Shown one piece after another: positions 16,301-24,143 of a DNA stretch of 34,370 nucleotides (position 1 is its first letter; each line of letters opens with the position of its first letter). Where the stretch lies: assembly GCA_947486375.1 (NCBI GenBank), contig CANKTP010000018.1, positions 1 through 34,370 on the forward strand, read 5' to 3'. Position numbers and translations under genes: made by a program. The notes under the pieces are model-generated. The model had not been told where the DNA came from. It saw only the letters and a program-made list of their open reading frames with translations, and ran no database searches. The DNA comes from Candidatus Hydrogenedentota bacterium (GTDB lineage: Bacteria > Hydrogenedentota > Hydrogenedentia > Hydrogenedentales > GCA-2746185).

Positions 16301-16888
16301 ATGAACAAGCCGCACCCGAACAGCGTACGCCGGCGCATCCTTCGGCAACTGTACGATTTCTATTCCGAGAACCCGCTCCACATGCTGTCGCCCGAGGATT
16401 TGCTCGAGGACGGGAGCCTCCGCCGGGAGGAACTTGCGTTCAATTCTTTCTATCTTCACGACTGCGGCCTGGTCGAGATGATGGTGGGATACAATCCCCC
16501 ACTCTTCGCCGCGATTCGGATTTCGCCCAGCGGGGTGGACGTTGTCGAGAACGAGGCGGAGTTCAACCGGCGTTTCCCGGCGTTCGACCCGGGGTCCGAT
16601 GATCGCCGCGAGGAAGGACTCGGTTGCCTGTATGAGGTGCTGGAAGAGGTCCAAGCCGCGCCCGTCCATGGGATCCGCAAGGCATGGCTCCTCGATGATT
16701 TGAAGGGCCTGCGGGACGCCCTCCGCGAACCCTCGGGGCAATGGAATCATCGCTTGATCGGGATATTGATGTCCGGCATGCGCGAATATTTTGGGCGGGA
16801 CCCCGGGGAGTTTTTGCCTTCGCTCTCCCGTCTCGCCACGATTCTGGATCCCGAACCTCCCCAAACGGACGAACCTGCCGAGGAATAG
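16301..16888 (+). CDS. uncharacterised protein, probable winged-helix N-terminus, leaderless
   Basis: 195 aa, family not recognised. The first 85 residues (RRRILRQLYDFYSENPLHML ... FAAIRISPSGVDVVENEAEF) look like a winged-helix fold of the kind seen in small YjcQ-like proteins: three helices, a beta-wing around PLFAAIRISPSG, then a terminal helix. The second half is helical and acidic, ending in an Asp/Glu/Pro-rich tail. No signal peptide or membrane segment. The start is fixed by the perfect -10 box only 6 nt upstream, implying a leaderless mRNA. bcp begins 4 nt after its stop and its ribosome site lies inside the end of this gene, so the two are translationally coupled. A regulatory role linked to peroxide defence is possible but unproven. 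Confidence 0.8.
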   Translation: MNKPHPNSVRRRILRQLYDFYSENPLHMLSPEDLLEDGSLRREELAFNSFYLHDCGLVEMMVGYNPPLFAAIRISPSGVDVVENEAEFNRRFPAFDPGSDDRREEGLGCLYEVLEEVQAAPVHGIRKAWLLDDLKGLRDALREPSGQWNHRLIGILMSGMREYFGRDPGEFLPSLSRLATILDPEPPQTDEPAEE

Positions 16889-16892
16889 TCGA

Positions 16893-17378
16893 ATGCCCGA
16901 AACAGCCTCATCGATCCCCGCCGCCGGCACGAAGGCGCCGTCCTTTTCCCTTGACAGCAGCGATGGGACGAAGGTCTCGCTGGCCTCGCTCAAGGGCCGC
17001 AAGGCCGTCCTCTATTTCTATCCAAAGGACGATACGCCCGGGTGTACCACCGAGGCGCAGGAATTCCGCGACCTTATGGGCGAATTCAAGGAACTGGGGG
17101 TCGCCGTCTTTGGCATCAGCCCCGATGGCGTGGAATCCCACTGCAAGTTCATTGGAAAACAAGGCCTGACCTTTCCGTTGCTTGCGGACTTGGACCACAA
17201 GGTGGCGGGCAAGTTCGGGCTTTGGGTCGAGAAGAGCATGTATGGGAAGAAATACTGGGGCGTGCAGCGGGCGACTTTCTTGATCGACAAATCCGGAAAG
17301 ATTGCGTTTGCTTGGCCCAAGGTGAGCCCCAAGGGACACGCACAGGAAGTGTTGGACGCGGCGAAGGCGATGACATGA
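16893..17378 (+). CDS. bcp: peroxiredoxin, Bcp/PrxQ type
   Basis: 161 aa. Thiol peroxidase reducing hydroperoxides with thioredoxin as usual donor. Seen: APSFSLDSSDG, the LYFYPKDDTPGCTTEAQEFRD active site with peroxidatic Cys51, GISPDGVESHCKF, PLLADLDHKVAGKFG and the WGVQRATFLIDKSGKIAFAW region. The resolving Cys five residues after the peroxidatic one, present in E. coli Bcp, is replaced by Gln (CTTEAQ), so this is a 1-Cys form or uses the Cys in SHCKF. Start ATG at 16893 has GAGGAA 7-12 nt upstream within the end of the preceding gene, and the intergenic gap is only 4 nt. Length is normal. Confidence 0.96.
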   Translation: MPETASSIPAAGTKAPSFSLDSSDGTKVSLASLKGRKAVLYFYPKDDTPGCTTEAQEFRDLMGEFKELGVAVFGISPDGVESHCKFIGKQGLTFPLLADLDHKVAGKFGLWVEKSMYGKKYWGVQRATFLIDKSGKIAFAWPKVSPKGHAQEVLDAAKAMT

Positions 17379-17627
17379 GGGCGTGACGATCCGGGGGAGG
17401 GCGAGGAACCGGCGATAGCGCCAAAAATCGTTGCATTGGGGATAGAACCGAAGGGACTGAAAGGACGGAAAGGGGGGGGCGAAGGGAGACTTGCCGATTT
17501 TTGGTGGTGACGAAAATTGCGGGGAGATGCAACCGGCGGGGGCCGGGCGAATATATACCCATTAGTGCGGCATCCGGCCCGACGGCGATTATGCGCGGCA
17601 TGGCGGATGGCGTAAGGATGCGACTCC
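17379..17627. other. bcp to repeat-protein intergenic region
   Basis: About 250 bases with no gene. It contains a purine-rich run at 17447-17488 built on AAGGGACTGAAAGGACGG and an eight-G tract, reminiscent of short degenerate repeats, and an AT-rich AATATATACCCATTAG stretch near 17550 that could hold a promoter for the next gene. Confidence 0.4.
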
Positions 17628-20069
17628 ATGAAACGCTCGCTCGCACTGTTATTGGCCGTGACGGCGGTCACATCATTGATTTGGTGGTGGGCCCGTACGG
17701 TCGAACCGGGGCCGTTCCCCGTTGTCTCTCCGGTTGTCGCGTCCGGCCTGCCGACCATCGAGACCCCGCCGCCCACGCCCGCCATTGATGACGGAGTTCC
17801 CGCAGCACCATCGGCCTTCGCGAGCCTGTCGGGGGTTGCGCGGTTCGAGAGCTCCGGGGAACCCGCCGCGGGGGTCACGGTGTGGATCATCCATGACTTC
17901 ATAACCGACGAGCGACATTCCGCCACAGCTGACAGCGAGGGCCATTACACCATTGGCGGATTGACCCTGCCAGAGCGCGGCGTCGATCTATTTATCCAGG
18001 TCAATGCGGAGATCGCCGGATGGCATGCGAAGTACACGGGGCCGGAATTTCGACTCCACCCGGGCGAGTCGCGGACGGATGCAGACGTGACGTTGTTCGA
18101 GAATCGGGCGTCGATTTCGGGCACGGTGATGGCGCGGAAAACGCTCTTTTTCCCCGAAAAATTGGGTGGAATATTCAACCGAATATACGAAAGGAACGAT
18201 TTGTCTGTCTGGGAGGAAGTCGGCGGCGAGGTGGCCACTCCGCTTCGCGGTGTCACGATCCGACTCTCTCCATCGATCCGCCTGGGCACGCGAGATCCTG
18301 TGGCGATGGAGGCAATCTCAGATGACGCGGGCCGCTTCGAGTTTCCTTTTCTGGCGCCGGGCGAATATCGGGTGCGCGCCGTGCCTCCCTTGGATGCGGT
18401 CCAGATGTCCGTCGAAAAAAACGCATCTGCCGGCCACCTCGTTAAACTCGAAGGCGTCGATCAGGAGGCCAACATCGAACTGAGCGTCTCGCTCGACGAT
18501 GTTTCGGTCACGGGCCGGGTCACGGATATGGCGGGCGCACCGATAGCAGGCGCGAGCGTGATGATTACTACGATGGCCCTCGACGATGAGGGTGCCCCCG
18601 TCACCCCATCAAAGACCGTCGTCACGGGAGAGGATGGGACGTACCGAATAGACGGGCTCGGCACAAAGGGTGACTTTGGAGCATTCAATTTTCTGGCTTC
18701 GGACAGTGGTTCCTCCCCGTCGCCCGGGTACTACCGTTTGAGCGTAGACGAGGACGAATACGCGCCTGCGGAGAAAGTCGTCTTCGCCCTCCGGCACGCG
18801 GATGTGAGTCTCGCGGAGGCGATATATGCCGAGGCGGTACGCGCTTCGGATTCGATCCCGGAGCTGCGCGATGAGATCCCGGAGTCGATTCGTCCCGGCC
18901 CGCCGCTCACGAAGGACGACGTACTGACCGAAGTCGATTTCGTCCTGATACGGTCGTCCAGCGTCGCCGGAATAGTGCAAGACCTGCGGGGTGCCGCCGT
19001 GCCGGACACGCGCATTCGCCTCGTTGTGCTGCTACCGGAGTCCGGTCAATCGCCGCCGCCCTTTACGCAGCGGGTGCCGGAGATCGATTGGATGGAATCG
19101 GATTCGGCGGGTCAGTTTCGATTCGAGCGCGTCTCCGCCGCAACGTATCTCTTCGAAGTGGATAATGGCGCGGGGCCACTCAAGGCGAAGAACGATCCCC
19201 TCGTGGTCGATATCGGCAAGGAGTACAAGGACATCATCGTCGTGGTCGAGACGCCGGACAATCGGGGGAATCTCGTTGGGAAAATAACGTCGGCGGACAC
19301 CGGCAAACCCGTCGCGAATCTCGAAGCCTCGGTACAGCCCCTCGGCGAGGATCGCGTCGAAGTCGCCGACCGCCGCGTTTATGGCCAGATCGACGATACC
19401 GGCTTGGTGAGGATCGAGGGCATCCTCGCCGGGCATGCCGTCCTTTCGCTTCACGCCGAAGGCTACGCATTCCGAGAAATTCCCACGGAAATCCGCCCCG
19501 GCGAGACAACGACACTTGATGTCGCGCTACACCCCGAGGCGCTGATCTACGGCTACGTGTCGCGCAACGGCGGGCCGGCCGGCCACGGGAGCATCTCTGT
19601 TCCCGGCATCGGACAAGTCCACTCCCAAGCGGATGAAACGGGCTACTACGAGTTCAAGCAACTCCCCGCCGGGACGCACCTGCTTCGATACCAAATCTGG
19701 CTCTACGAAGACGAGCGCGGCGGGTGTGCTGCTTACGAAGCGCGATGGGTCACCACGAACAACGCCGAACGCACGCGCATGGATGTCGACTATGACGGGT
19801 CAGCGGTGATCCAAGGTTCCTTCGATGGCCCGGATGACCTTGACTGGTCAGTGCGGCTGGAGGACGGCTCGATGGCGGGTGACGACAAACTCCGCGCCTC
19901 CTGTTGGAAATTCAAGGCGAACGGACGCTACGAGTTTATCGACGTCCCTGCGGGCGCCTACACGCTTGTCGCGACGGCCTACGGAGATGCTGACACGGTC
20001 ATCGAGGAATCCCGCGAAATCTCGGTTGGCGAGGGCGAGGAATTGACGGTGAATTTCGATTTGCGGTGA
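17628..20069 (+). CDS. large exported protein with repeated carboxypeptidase-regulatory-like (Cna-B type) beta-sandwich domains
   Basis: 813 aa. An N-terminal signal or anchor (LALLLAVTAVTSLIWWWAR) is followed by a Pro-rich linker (40-65) and then at least five beta-sandwich repeats. Each shows the family's signature: a GxV strand, then GAPIAGASVMI-like and DGTYRIDGLG-like turns ending in a strand such as GEYRVRAV. Clear examples lie near residues 67-120, 168-250, 290-350, 430-520, 545-620 and 630-700. Such domains are structural; they occur in secreted and surface proteins and carry no catalysis. No C-terminal sorting signal was recognised. ATG at 17628 has AAGGA 9 nt upstream. Probably a periplasmic or surface-attached scaffold; the binding partner is unknown. 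No neighbour is close enough to form an operon. Confidence 0.88.
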   Translation: MKRSLALLLAVTAVTSLIWWWARTVEPGPFPVVSPVVASGLPTIETPPPTPAIDDGVPAAPSAFASLSGVARFESSGEPAAGVTVWIIHDFITDERHSATADSEGHYTIGGLTLPERGVDLFIQVNAEIAGWHAKYTGPEFRLHPGESRTDADVTLFENRASISGTVMARKTLFFPEKLGGIFNRIYERNDLSVWEEVGGEVATPLRGVTIRLSPSIRLGTRDPVAMEAISDDAGRFEFPFLAPGEYRVRAVPPLDAVQMSVEKNASAGHLVKLEGVDQEANIELSVSLDDVSVTGRVTDMAGAPIAGASVMITTMALDDEGAPVTPSKTVVTGEDGTYRIDGLGTKGDFGAFNFLASDSGSSPSPGYYRLSVDEDEYAPAEKVVFALRHADVSLAEAIYAEAVRASDSIPELRDEIPESIRPGPPLTKDDVLTEVDFVLIRSSSVAGIVQDLRGAAVPDTRIRLVVLLPESGQSPPPFTQRVPEIDWMESDSAGQFRFERVSAATYLFEVDNGAGPLKAKNDPLVVDIGKEYKDIIVVVETPDNRGNLVGKITSADTGKPVANLEASVQPLGEDRVEVADRRVYGQIDDTGLVRIEGILAGHAVLSLHAEGYAFREIPTEIRPGETTTLDVALHPEALIYGYVSRNGGPAGHGSISVPGIGQVHSQADETGYYEFKQLPAGTHLLRYQIWLYEDERGGCAAYEARWVTTNNAERTRMDVDYDGSAVIQGSFDGPDDLDWSVRLEDGSMAGDDKLRASCWKFKANGRYEFIDVPAGAYTLVATAYGDADTVIEESREISVGEGEELTVNFDLR

Positions 20070-20125
20070 ATTTCGATATCAAGTCCGTGGCGTCAAGCCA
20101 GTCCATTCCGCCTCGTCTAATTCGA

Positions 20126-20131
20126 TATAAT
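20126..20131 (+). promoter_or_regulatory. -10 box of the mntA-hepT operon
   Basis: Perfect TATAAT 28 bp before the mntA ATG, in a local AT-rich dip. No good -35 was found at 16-18 bp, which may indicate activator or autoregulated control, as is common for toxin-antitoxin promoters. Confidence 0.45.
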
Positions 20132-20159
20132 CCCGACGACCTCGATAGGAGAGGACGAA

Positions 20160-20474
20160 ATGACGATCCACAGCATTCAGGTCCCGGATGACGCGCTCGA
20201 TGTCTTGTGCCGGAAGTGGAAGATTCGCCGGTTGGAGATTTTCGGTTCGGCGCTAAGAGGCGCACTTGGACCCGACAGCGACGTTGACCTATTGGCTGAA
20301 TTCGATCCGGACGAAAAATGGTCTTTGATGGACATGGTGGGGGCCGAGGAGGAATTCGCGCTGCTTTTCGGTCGGCGAGTCGACCTCGTGGACAAGAAAA
20401 ACCTCGAACGCAGCGACAACTGGATCCGTCGCAACGCAATTTTGGATTCTGCCGAGGTCATCTTCAATGCATGA
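20160..20474 (+). CDS. mntA: MntA-like minimal nucleotidyltransferase (antitoxin of HEPN/MNT system)
   Basis: 104 aa. Minimal nucleotidyltransferase of the MNT family. It carries the catalytic GSx10DxD motif intact (Gly29-Ser30 and Asp41/Asp43 in IFGSALRGALGPDSDVDLLAEF), followed by a hydrophobic strand and RRVDLVDKKNL near residue 75. In characterised pairs MntA detoxifies the HEPN ribonuclease HepT by adding AMP residues to the Tyr of its Rx4HxY motif. The start has a strong ribosome site (GGAGAGGACGAA). Its 3' end overlaps the hepT start by 8 bases, the classical TA operon arrangement. The antitoxin looks functional even though its toxin is broken. Confidence 0.93.
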   Translation: MTIHSIQVPDDALDVLCRKWKIRRLEIFGSALRGALGPDSDVDLLAEFDPDEKWSLMDMVGAEEEFALLFGRRVDLVDKKNLERSDNWIRRNAILDSAEVIFNA

Positions 20475-20808
20475 TCCGCGGGCCTCTGTGCTCGACATGT
20501 TGCACGCCATCGCCAGGGCGAGAGACTTGGCCGCCGGAATCGATGAAGCGGAGTTTCTTGGCGACGAACGGACCCGATGGGCAGTCTATAGCCAGATTAT
20601 TATTCTTGGCGAAGCCGCCAACCGTGTCGACCGTATATTCCAGGCAGCCCACCCGGAAGTTGCATGATCGAAAACAATCGGAATGCGCCATCGGCTTGTG
20701 CATGGCTACGACAATGTGAATTGGAGCCAGGTTTGGGAAACACTCATCGAGGATTTCCCCTCACTTGTCGTGCAATTGCAAGCACTGGTACCTGGGGAGA
20801 ACCCATGA
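20467..20808 (+). pseudogene. hepT: HepT-like HEPN toxin interrupted by an in-frame TGA
   Basis: Read through one TGA (codon 67, 20665-20667), the frame gives a full-length 113-residue HEPN/DUF86 (HepT) protein: ILGEAANRV, then HPEVA, the TGA, and SKTIGMRHRLVHGYDNVNW onward to a natural TGA at 20806-20808. The TGA takes the place of the Trp that normally follows HPE[IV]P, so a single TGG-to-TGA change explains it. The catalytic Rx4HxY motif (Arg74, His79, Tyr81) lies after the stop, so the 66-residue product made without readthrough has no RNase site. Downstream reading frame shows no further damage, which implies a recent mutation. ATG73 could allow reinitiation of the C-terminal part. Overlaps mntA by 8 bases. 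A sequencing error or strain polymorphism is also possible. Confidence 0.88.
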
Positions 20809-20884
20809 GATTGCTTCCCTGTCACACCCGATTCCCGTGCATCGTCTATAGGGACAAACATCCCAACCACAGGAGGAACACCCC

Positions 20885-21328
20885 ATGAAACTCTCACGGC
20901 GTTCAATGGCACGATGGATCGGCATCCCCGCGGCGGCGGCCCTGCTGCTGACGCTCGGATACGCGGCGGGCGTACACGCGCATGCCGGCAATCCAATGGT
21001 GAAAGTCACCCAGATCACCACGCAGGAAATCCCCGAGCTGCCCGGCAAGGTCATCCAGGTGATTGGACTGGACTTCGCCCCGGGCGCGGCCTCTCCCCCA
21101 CACCGTCATCCCGGTCATGTATTCGTGTATGTTGCCGAGGGCATGGTCAAGAACGAGATTAACGACGAAGGCGAGAAGACCTTCGCCGCGGGCCAATTCT
21201 TCCACGAGGCGCCGAATGATCTGCACAAATCATCGAGCAACGCGAGCAGCACCGAACCCGCGAAGGCGGTGGCGTTCATGATCCTCGACAAGGGTAAACC
21301 CCAAACCTCGCTAGAACCGAAACATTAA
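20885..21328 (+). CDS. exported cupin-domain protein
   Basis: 147 aa. Signal peptide RWIGIPAAAALLLTLGYAAGVHAHA, then a single small cupin barrel: motif 1 GAASPPHRHPGHVFVYVAEG with the metal-binding HxH-type histidines and a Glu, and motif 2 around FAAGQFFHEAPNDLHKSSSN with the second His. Cupins of this kind bind a divalent metal and act as small-molecule binding, isomerase or oxygenase proteins; the substrate cannot be told. The ribosome site AGGAGG lies 9 nt before the ATG. It is 76 bp downstream of the hepT pseudogene and directly upstream of the alpha/beta hydrolase, with which it may be cotranscribed. Confidence 0.88.
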   Translation: MKLSRRSMARWIGIPAAAALLLTLGYAAGVHAHAGNPMVKVTQITTQEIPELPGKVIQVIGLDFAPGAASPPHRHPGHVFVYVAEGMVKNEINDEGEKTFAAGQFFHEAPNDLHKSSSNASSTEPAKAVAFMILDKGKPQTSLEPKH

Positions 21329-21421
21329 GACGGAGCGGCGCGCACGCTGGAAGCTACCCCACGACAGAAATCGACCGCCACGCGCCCGGGAAACGCCGAC
21401 CCTTGGGGCGTACGCACGTTC

Positions 21422-22309
21422 TTGTTCCGCGCGGCAATCGAGGCAGGCGACGCTTGTGGGCGGCGGTTCGTCTACAATCGCGAATTGCCCCCCGTGGGTC
21501 GTTCCATCGTCGACGTGCCCTACGGCCCGGACGCGGCGCACAGGCTTGATGTGTTCGTGCCCGAGGGCAGTGGGCCCTGGCCTTGCGCCGTGTACATTCA
21601 CGGGGGCGGCTGGATTTGCGGGCGCAAGGAGAACCACACGCGGTTCTGCCGGTGGCTCGCCAGCGAGGGGTTCGTCGCGTTCAACGTGAATTATCGCCTC
21701 GCGCCGAGGCATCCATTTCCGGCGCAGATCGAGGACACGGTCGCGCTGTTGGGTTGGGTTCGCGATCACGCCGCTGGGCATGGGGGTCTTCCGGAATCGG
21801 TCATCATCCTCGGGGACTCCGCGGGCGCGCACCTTGCGTCGTGGTATGCGGCGGCCTTGGACAAACCCGAATTGTTCGAGCGGACAGGCGTGCGGGCCAC
21901 CATGCCCAAGTCGTCCATTCGCGGGCTTGTACACTACTACGGCGTGTACAACTTGGTCCGCTACCTTCGGGCCACGCGCCCATTTCATCTGGTCATGCCG
22001 GAATCGTTACTCTCGCCAAACCCCCAGCACCACCCGGAACGCGCGATTCTCGCCACGCCCAACCTCCACGTCACGCGGGAATTTGTCCCAACGTTGATGT
22101 GCGCAGGCGAAGCCGACGGGCTCTTTGAATCGTCCGTCGAATTCGCCAAATGCCTCGAGACGGCCGGGGCCGAACACGAAGTCCTCTTCTTCTCCCGGAA
22201 GGAACATCCCGACGCTAGGCATGTCTTCCTCTACCACCACCGCCGCAGATGTTCCGTCGTTGCGATGGAACGCACGCTCGAGTTCATGCGGCGGCGGTTG
22301 GGGATGTAA
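21422..22309 (+). CDS. alpha/beta hydrolase, HSL-type esterase/lipase family
   Basis: About 295 aa. Carboxylesterase of the hormone-sensitive-lipase group: oxyanion motif HGGGW (60-64), nucleophile elbow GDSAG (131-135, Ser133), acid Asp232 in GEADG, and His267 in DARHVF complete a plausible triad. No signal peptide, so cytoplasmic. The start is unusual: the frame is open back to the cupin stop (21326-21328), but the 31 intervening codons contain no ATG or GTG. The segment DPWGVRTFLFRAAIEAGD, just before and after 21422, looks coding. I use the TTG at 21422, which has no ribosome site; a CTG at 21347 preceded by GGAG is the other option. The enzymatic class is clear; the substrate is unknown. 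Confidence 0.85.
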   Translation: MFRAAIEAGDACGRRFVYNRELPPVGRSIVDVPYGPDAAHRLDVFVPEGSGPWPCAVYIHGGGWICGRKENHTRFCRWLASEGFVAFNVNYRLAPRHPFPAQIEDTVALLGWVRDHAAGHGGLPESVIILGDSAGAHLASWYAAALDKPELFERTGVRATMPKSSIRGLVHYYGVYNLVRYLRATRPFHLVMPESLLSPNPQHHPERAILATPNLHVTREFVPTLMCAGEADGLFESSVEFAKCLETAGAEHEVLFFSRKEHPDARHVFLYHHRRRCSVVAMERTLEFMRRRLGM

Positions 22310-22386
22310 CGCGGGGCGCGTACGAACGCCGCTCGAGAGCGGCGCGAGGAAGGGAGTTTCGCCTCGTCTATCGCCGATCGAGGGAA

Positions 22387-23121
22387 TTAGGGTGTCTTTT
22401 CGGCGATTCGGCCCGTCTCAACGTAGCCGTCGAAGAGAGGGTCGAACTCGGCCAGGTTGTCCTTGATGGCGTTGGGCAGGGCGTGCGCGTACAAATCGAG
22501 CAACGCGAGGGCGTTGATATTCGCGTCGCCCTTGGTGTTGTGGCGGAAACGCCGCGCCAAGCCGGCATTGATTACATGGACTTGTTCGTACAATGCGGAC
22601 AGACCCTTCAAGTCGAACTCGAATGGCTCGCCTCGCTGGCGTAGAAAATGCTGGGCGAGGAGATAGGAGCCCGCGGAGCGAAAGAGGGTCTCGCTGGTCG
22701 TCGAAAAGGGAAGATGAAAGCGGGCCATCGGCTTGAACTTGCCGAGCACGGGGCAACCGCTCGCGGCCATGTAGAGCCCCATCAGGCTGCGCAAGGCCCT
22801 CTGCACGGTCGTGGTCATGCTGACCGTGCGGTCCTCGCTCGTGGCTGTTACCGTGGCCGTCGTATAGGAAATCAAATCCCCGAATATGTCCCCGAGTTCG
22901 GCCAACACCGCCGCCGCGGGGCAATAGTCGTACTTCGAGGTGTCCAACGGGCATGTCGCACAGGCGCCATTGTCCAAGCGGGCCCACTCGGGCGGGGTGT
23001 AGGACTCGGGACGAATGCGCTCGAGGGTCTCGGGATCGAGACAAAGCTCGAACGAAAGGTCGGTCGGGTTGTCTCCCTCGCACTCGAATCGATAATGGAT
23101 GACAATGGGTTCCATCGACAT
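22387..23121 (-). CDS. uncharacterised protein with a Cys cluster
   Basis: 244 aa, family not recognised. The N-terminal 45 residues form a strand-rich segment (IVIHYRFECEG, LSFELCLDPETLERI). A cysteine cluster C-x2-C-x9-C follows at Cys54, Cys57 and Cys67 (ACATCPLDTSKYDYC), with a fourth at Cys123 (SGCPVLG), compatible with a zinc or iron-sulfur site. The remainder is helical (SALYEQVHVINAGLARRF, ALALLDLYAHALPNAIKD). No signal peptide or membrane segment. Start ATG at 23121 (GGGGAAGG upstream); the ATG at 23115 is an alternative. It is convergent with the esterase gene and divergent from the CPBP protease. Natural composition and normal codon use support a real gene. Function unknown. Confidence 0.8.
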   Translation of the reverse strand: MSMEPIVIHYRFECEGDNPTDLSFELCLDPETLERIRPESYTPPEWARLDNGACATCPLDTSKYDYCPAAAVLAELGDIFGDLISYTTATVTATSEDRTVSMTTTVQRALRSLMGLYMAASGCPVLGKFKPMARFHLPFSTTSETLFRSAGSYLLAQHFLRQRGEPFEFDLKGLSALYEQVHVINAGLARRFRHNTKGDANINALALLDLYAHALPNAIKDNLAEFDPLFDGYVETGRIAEKTP

Positions 23122-23312
23122 GAAGCGCCTTCCCCTCGGGTTGTTCCGGACGGGGATTATCCGCTGTCAATGCGGGACATTCAAGGCCCGCCGCAATTCT
23201 CCGGATCGTCTTGAATCGGGGCCCATTCGGGCGGCATTGCTGAAACTTTGACGCCCGGGGATGCGTCCGATCCCGTGGAAGGATTGCTTGCCACGCATTG
23301 CGAGGGGAACTG

Positions 23313-24143
23313 ATGATTAATAAATTGCGGGTCAAAGGTCGGAACCATCCGATTGTCGCGTTTCTTGCCATTGCGAATGTATCGACGCTAGGCCTTGGGG
23401 CGGTTGCGTTTTCGCCGATATTGGGCGATTTTCCAGCGTTCCGGACGATTTGCGAATACGGGGCCAAGTTTGGAGCCTCCGCGGGGGCATGCCTCGCGGC
23501 GCTGATACTGTGGGGGAGGCCGGGACTGGCGGCATTGCTCGCGCCCGTGGCTCGTTGGCGCGTCGCGCCGCGATGGTATGCGCTCGCCATTGCGGGCCCA
23601 GTCGCGTTGGTCGCGGCCGGACTGGCCATCACGGCCGCCACGGGGGATTCGATGGTTCGGGCGAATCCCGCGCCGTGGTTGCTTCTCGGAGCCTTCGTGA
23701 CACCGATCTTCCTCGGGGGAGGACTCGGCGAGGAGATTGGGTGGCGCGCTTATATGCTTCCCCTGCTGCAATGCCGTTTGGGGCCGCTTCGTGCGAGCCT
23801 CGCCATCGGCCTCTGCTGGGGACTCTGGCACGCGCCGGCGTTCATGTTCGAGGGGACGGGCAAGTCCGGCGGGATAACCGGGCTGGTCGTGTTTACGATC
23901 CTATGCACCGTGCTGTCCGTGATTTTCACCTGGGTGTTCAATGCCAGCGGCGGCAGTCTCGCCATTACGATTCTGCTTCACGGGTGCTTCAACGGGTCGC
24001 TCGATGCCGCGGACCTGTTGTTTCCCGGCGCGGAACCGGACTTGTATGTAGCCGTCGCATTGTTGGTTATGGCCGTCGTGCTGGCCCTGGGCACCCGGCT
24101 TGGAGCGCCAGCGGGACGCAATTATCAGAATTGCACCGTGTAG
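23313..24143 (+). CDS. CPBP family intramembrane glutamic endopeptidase
   Basis: 276 aa, about seven to eight membrane segments. The CPBP/ABI (CAAX protease and bacteriocin-processing) motifs are all present: GEEIGWR (Glu140-Glu141, Arg145), LWHAPAF (His173) and HGCFN (His223, Asn227), the residues that form the active site in Rce1-like proteases. Such proteins cleave prenylated or other membrane peptides or give immunity to bacteriocins; the role here is unknown. The ATG at 23313 has GAGGGG 5 nt upstream, better than an in-frame TTG at 23298. The 3' end overlaps the convergent GH31 gene by 19 bp (24125-24143), so no terminator fits between them. Confidence 0.93.
   Translation: MINKLRVKGRNHPIVAFLAIANVSTLGLGAVAFSPILGDFPAFRTICEYGAKFGASAGACLAALILWGRPGLAALLAPVARWRVAPRWYALAIAGPVALVAAGLAITAATGDSMVRANPAPWLLLGAFVTPIFLGGGLGEEIGWRAYMLPLLQCRLGPLRASLAIGLCWGLWHAPAFMFEGTGKSGGITGLVVFTILCTVLSVIFTWVFNASGGSLAITILLHGCFNGSLDAADLLFPGAEPDLYVAVALLVMAVVLALGTRLGAPAGRNYQNCTV

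Noticed and set aside
20665-20667. TGA in hepT read as Trp or selenocysteine
   Set aside because: Several genes in the window end in TGA, so general recoding is excluded, and no SECIS-like hairpin stands out just after the codon. The conserved residue is Trp, not Cys, so a nonsense mutation is simpler.
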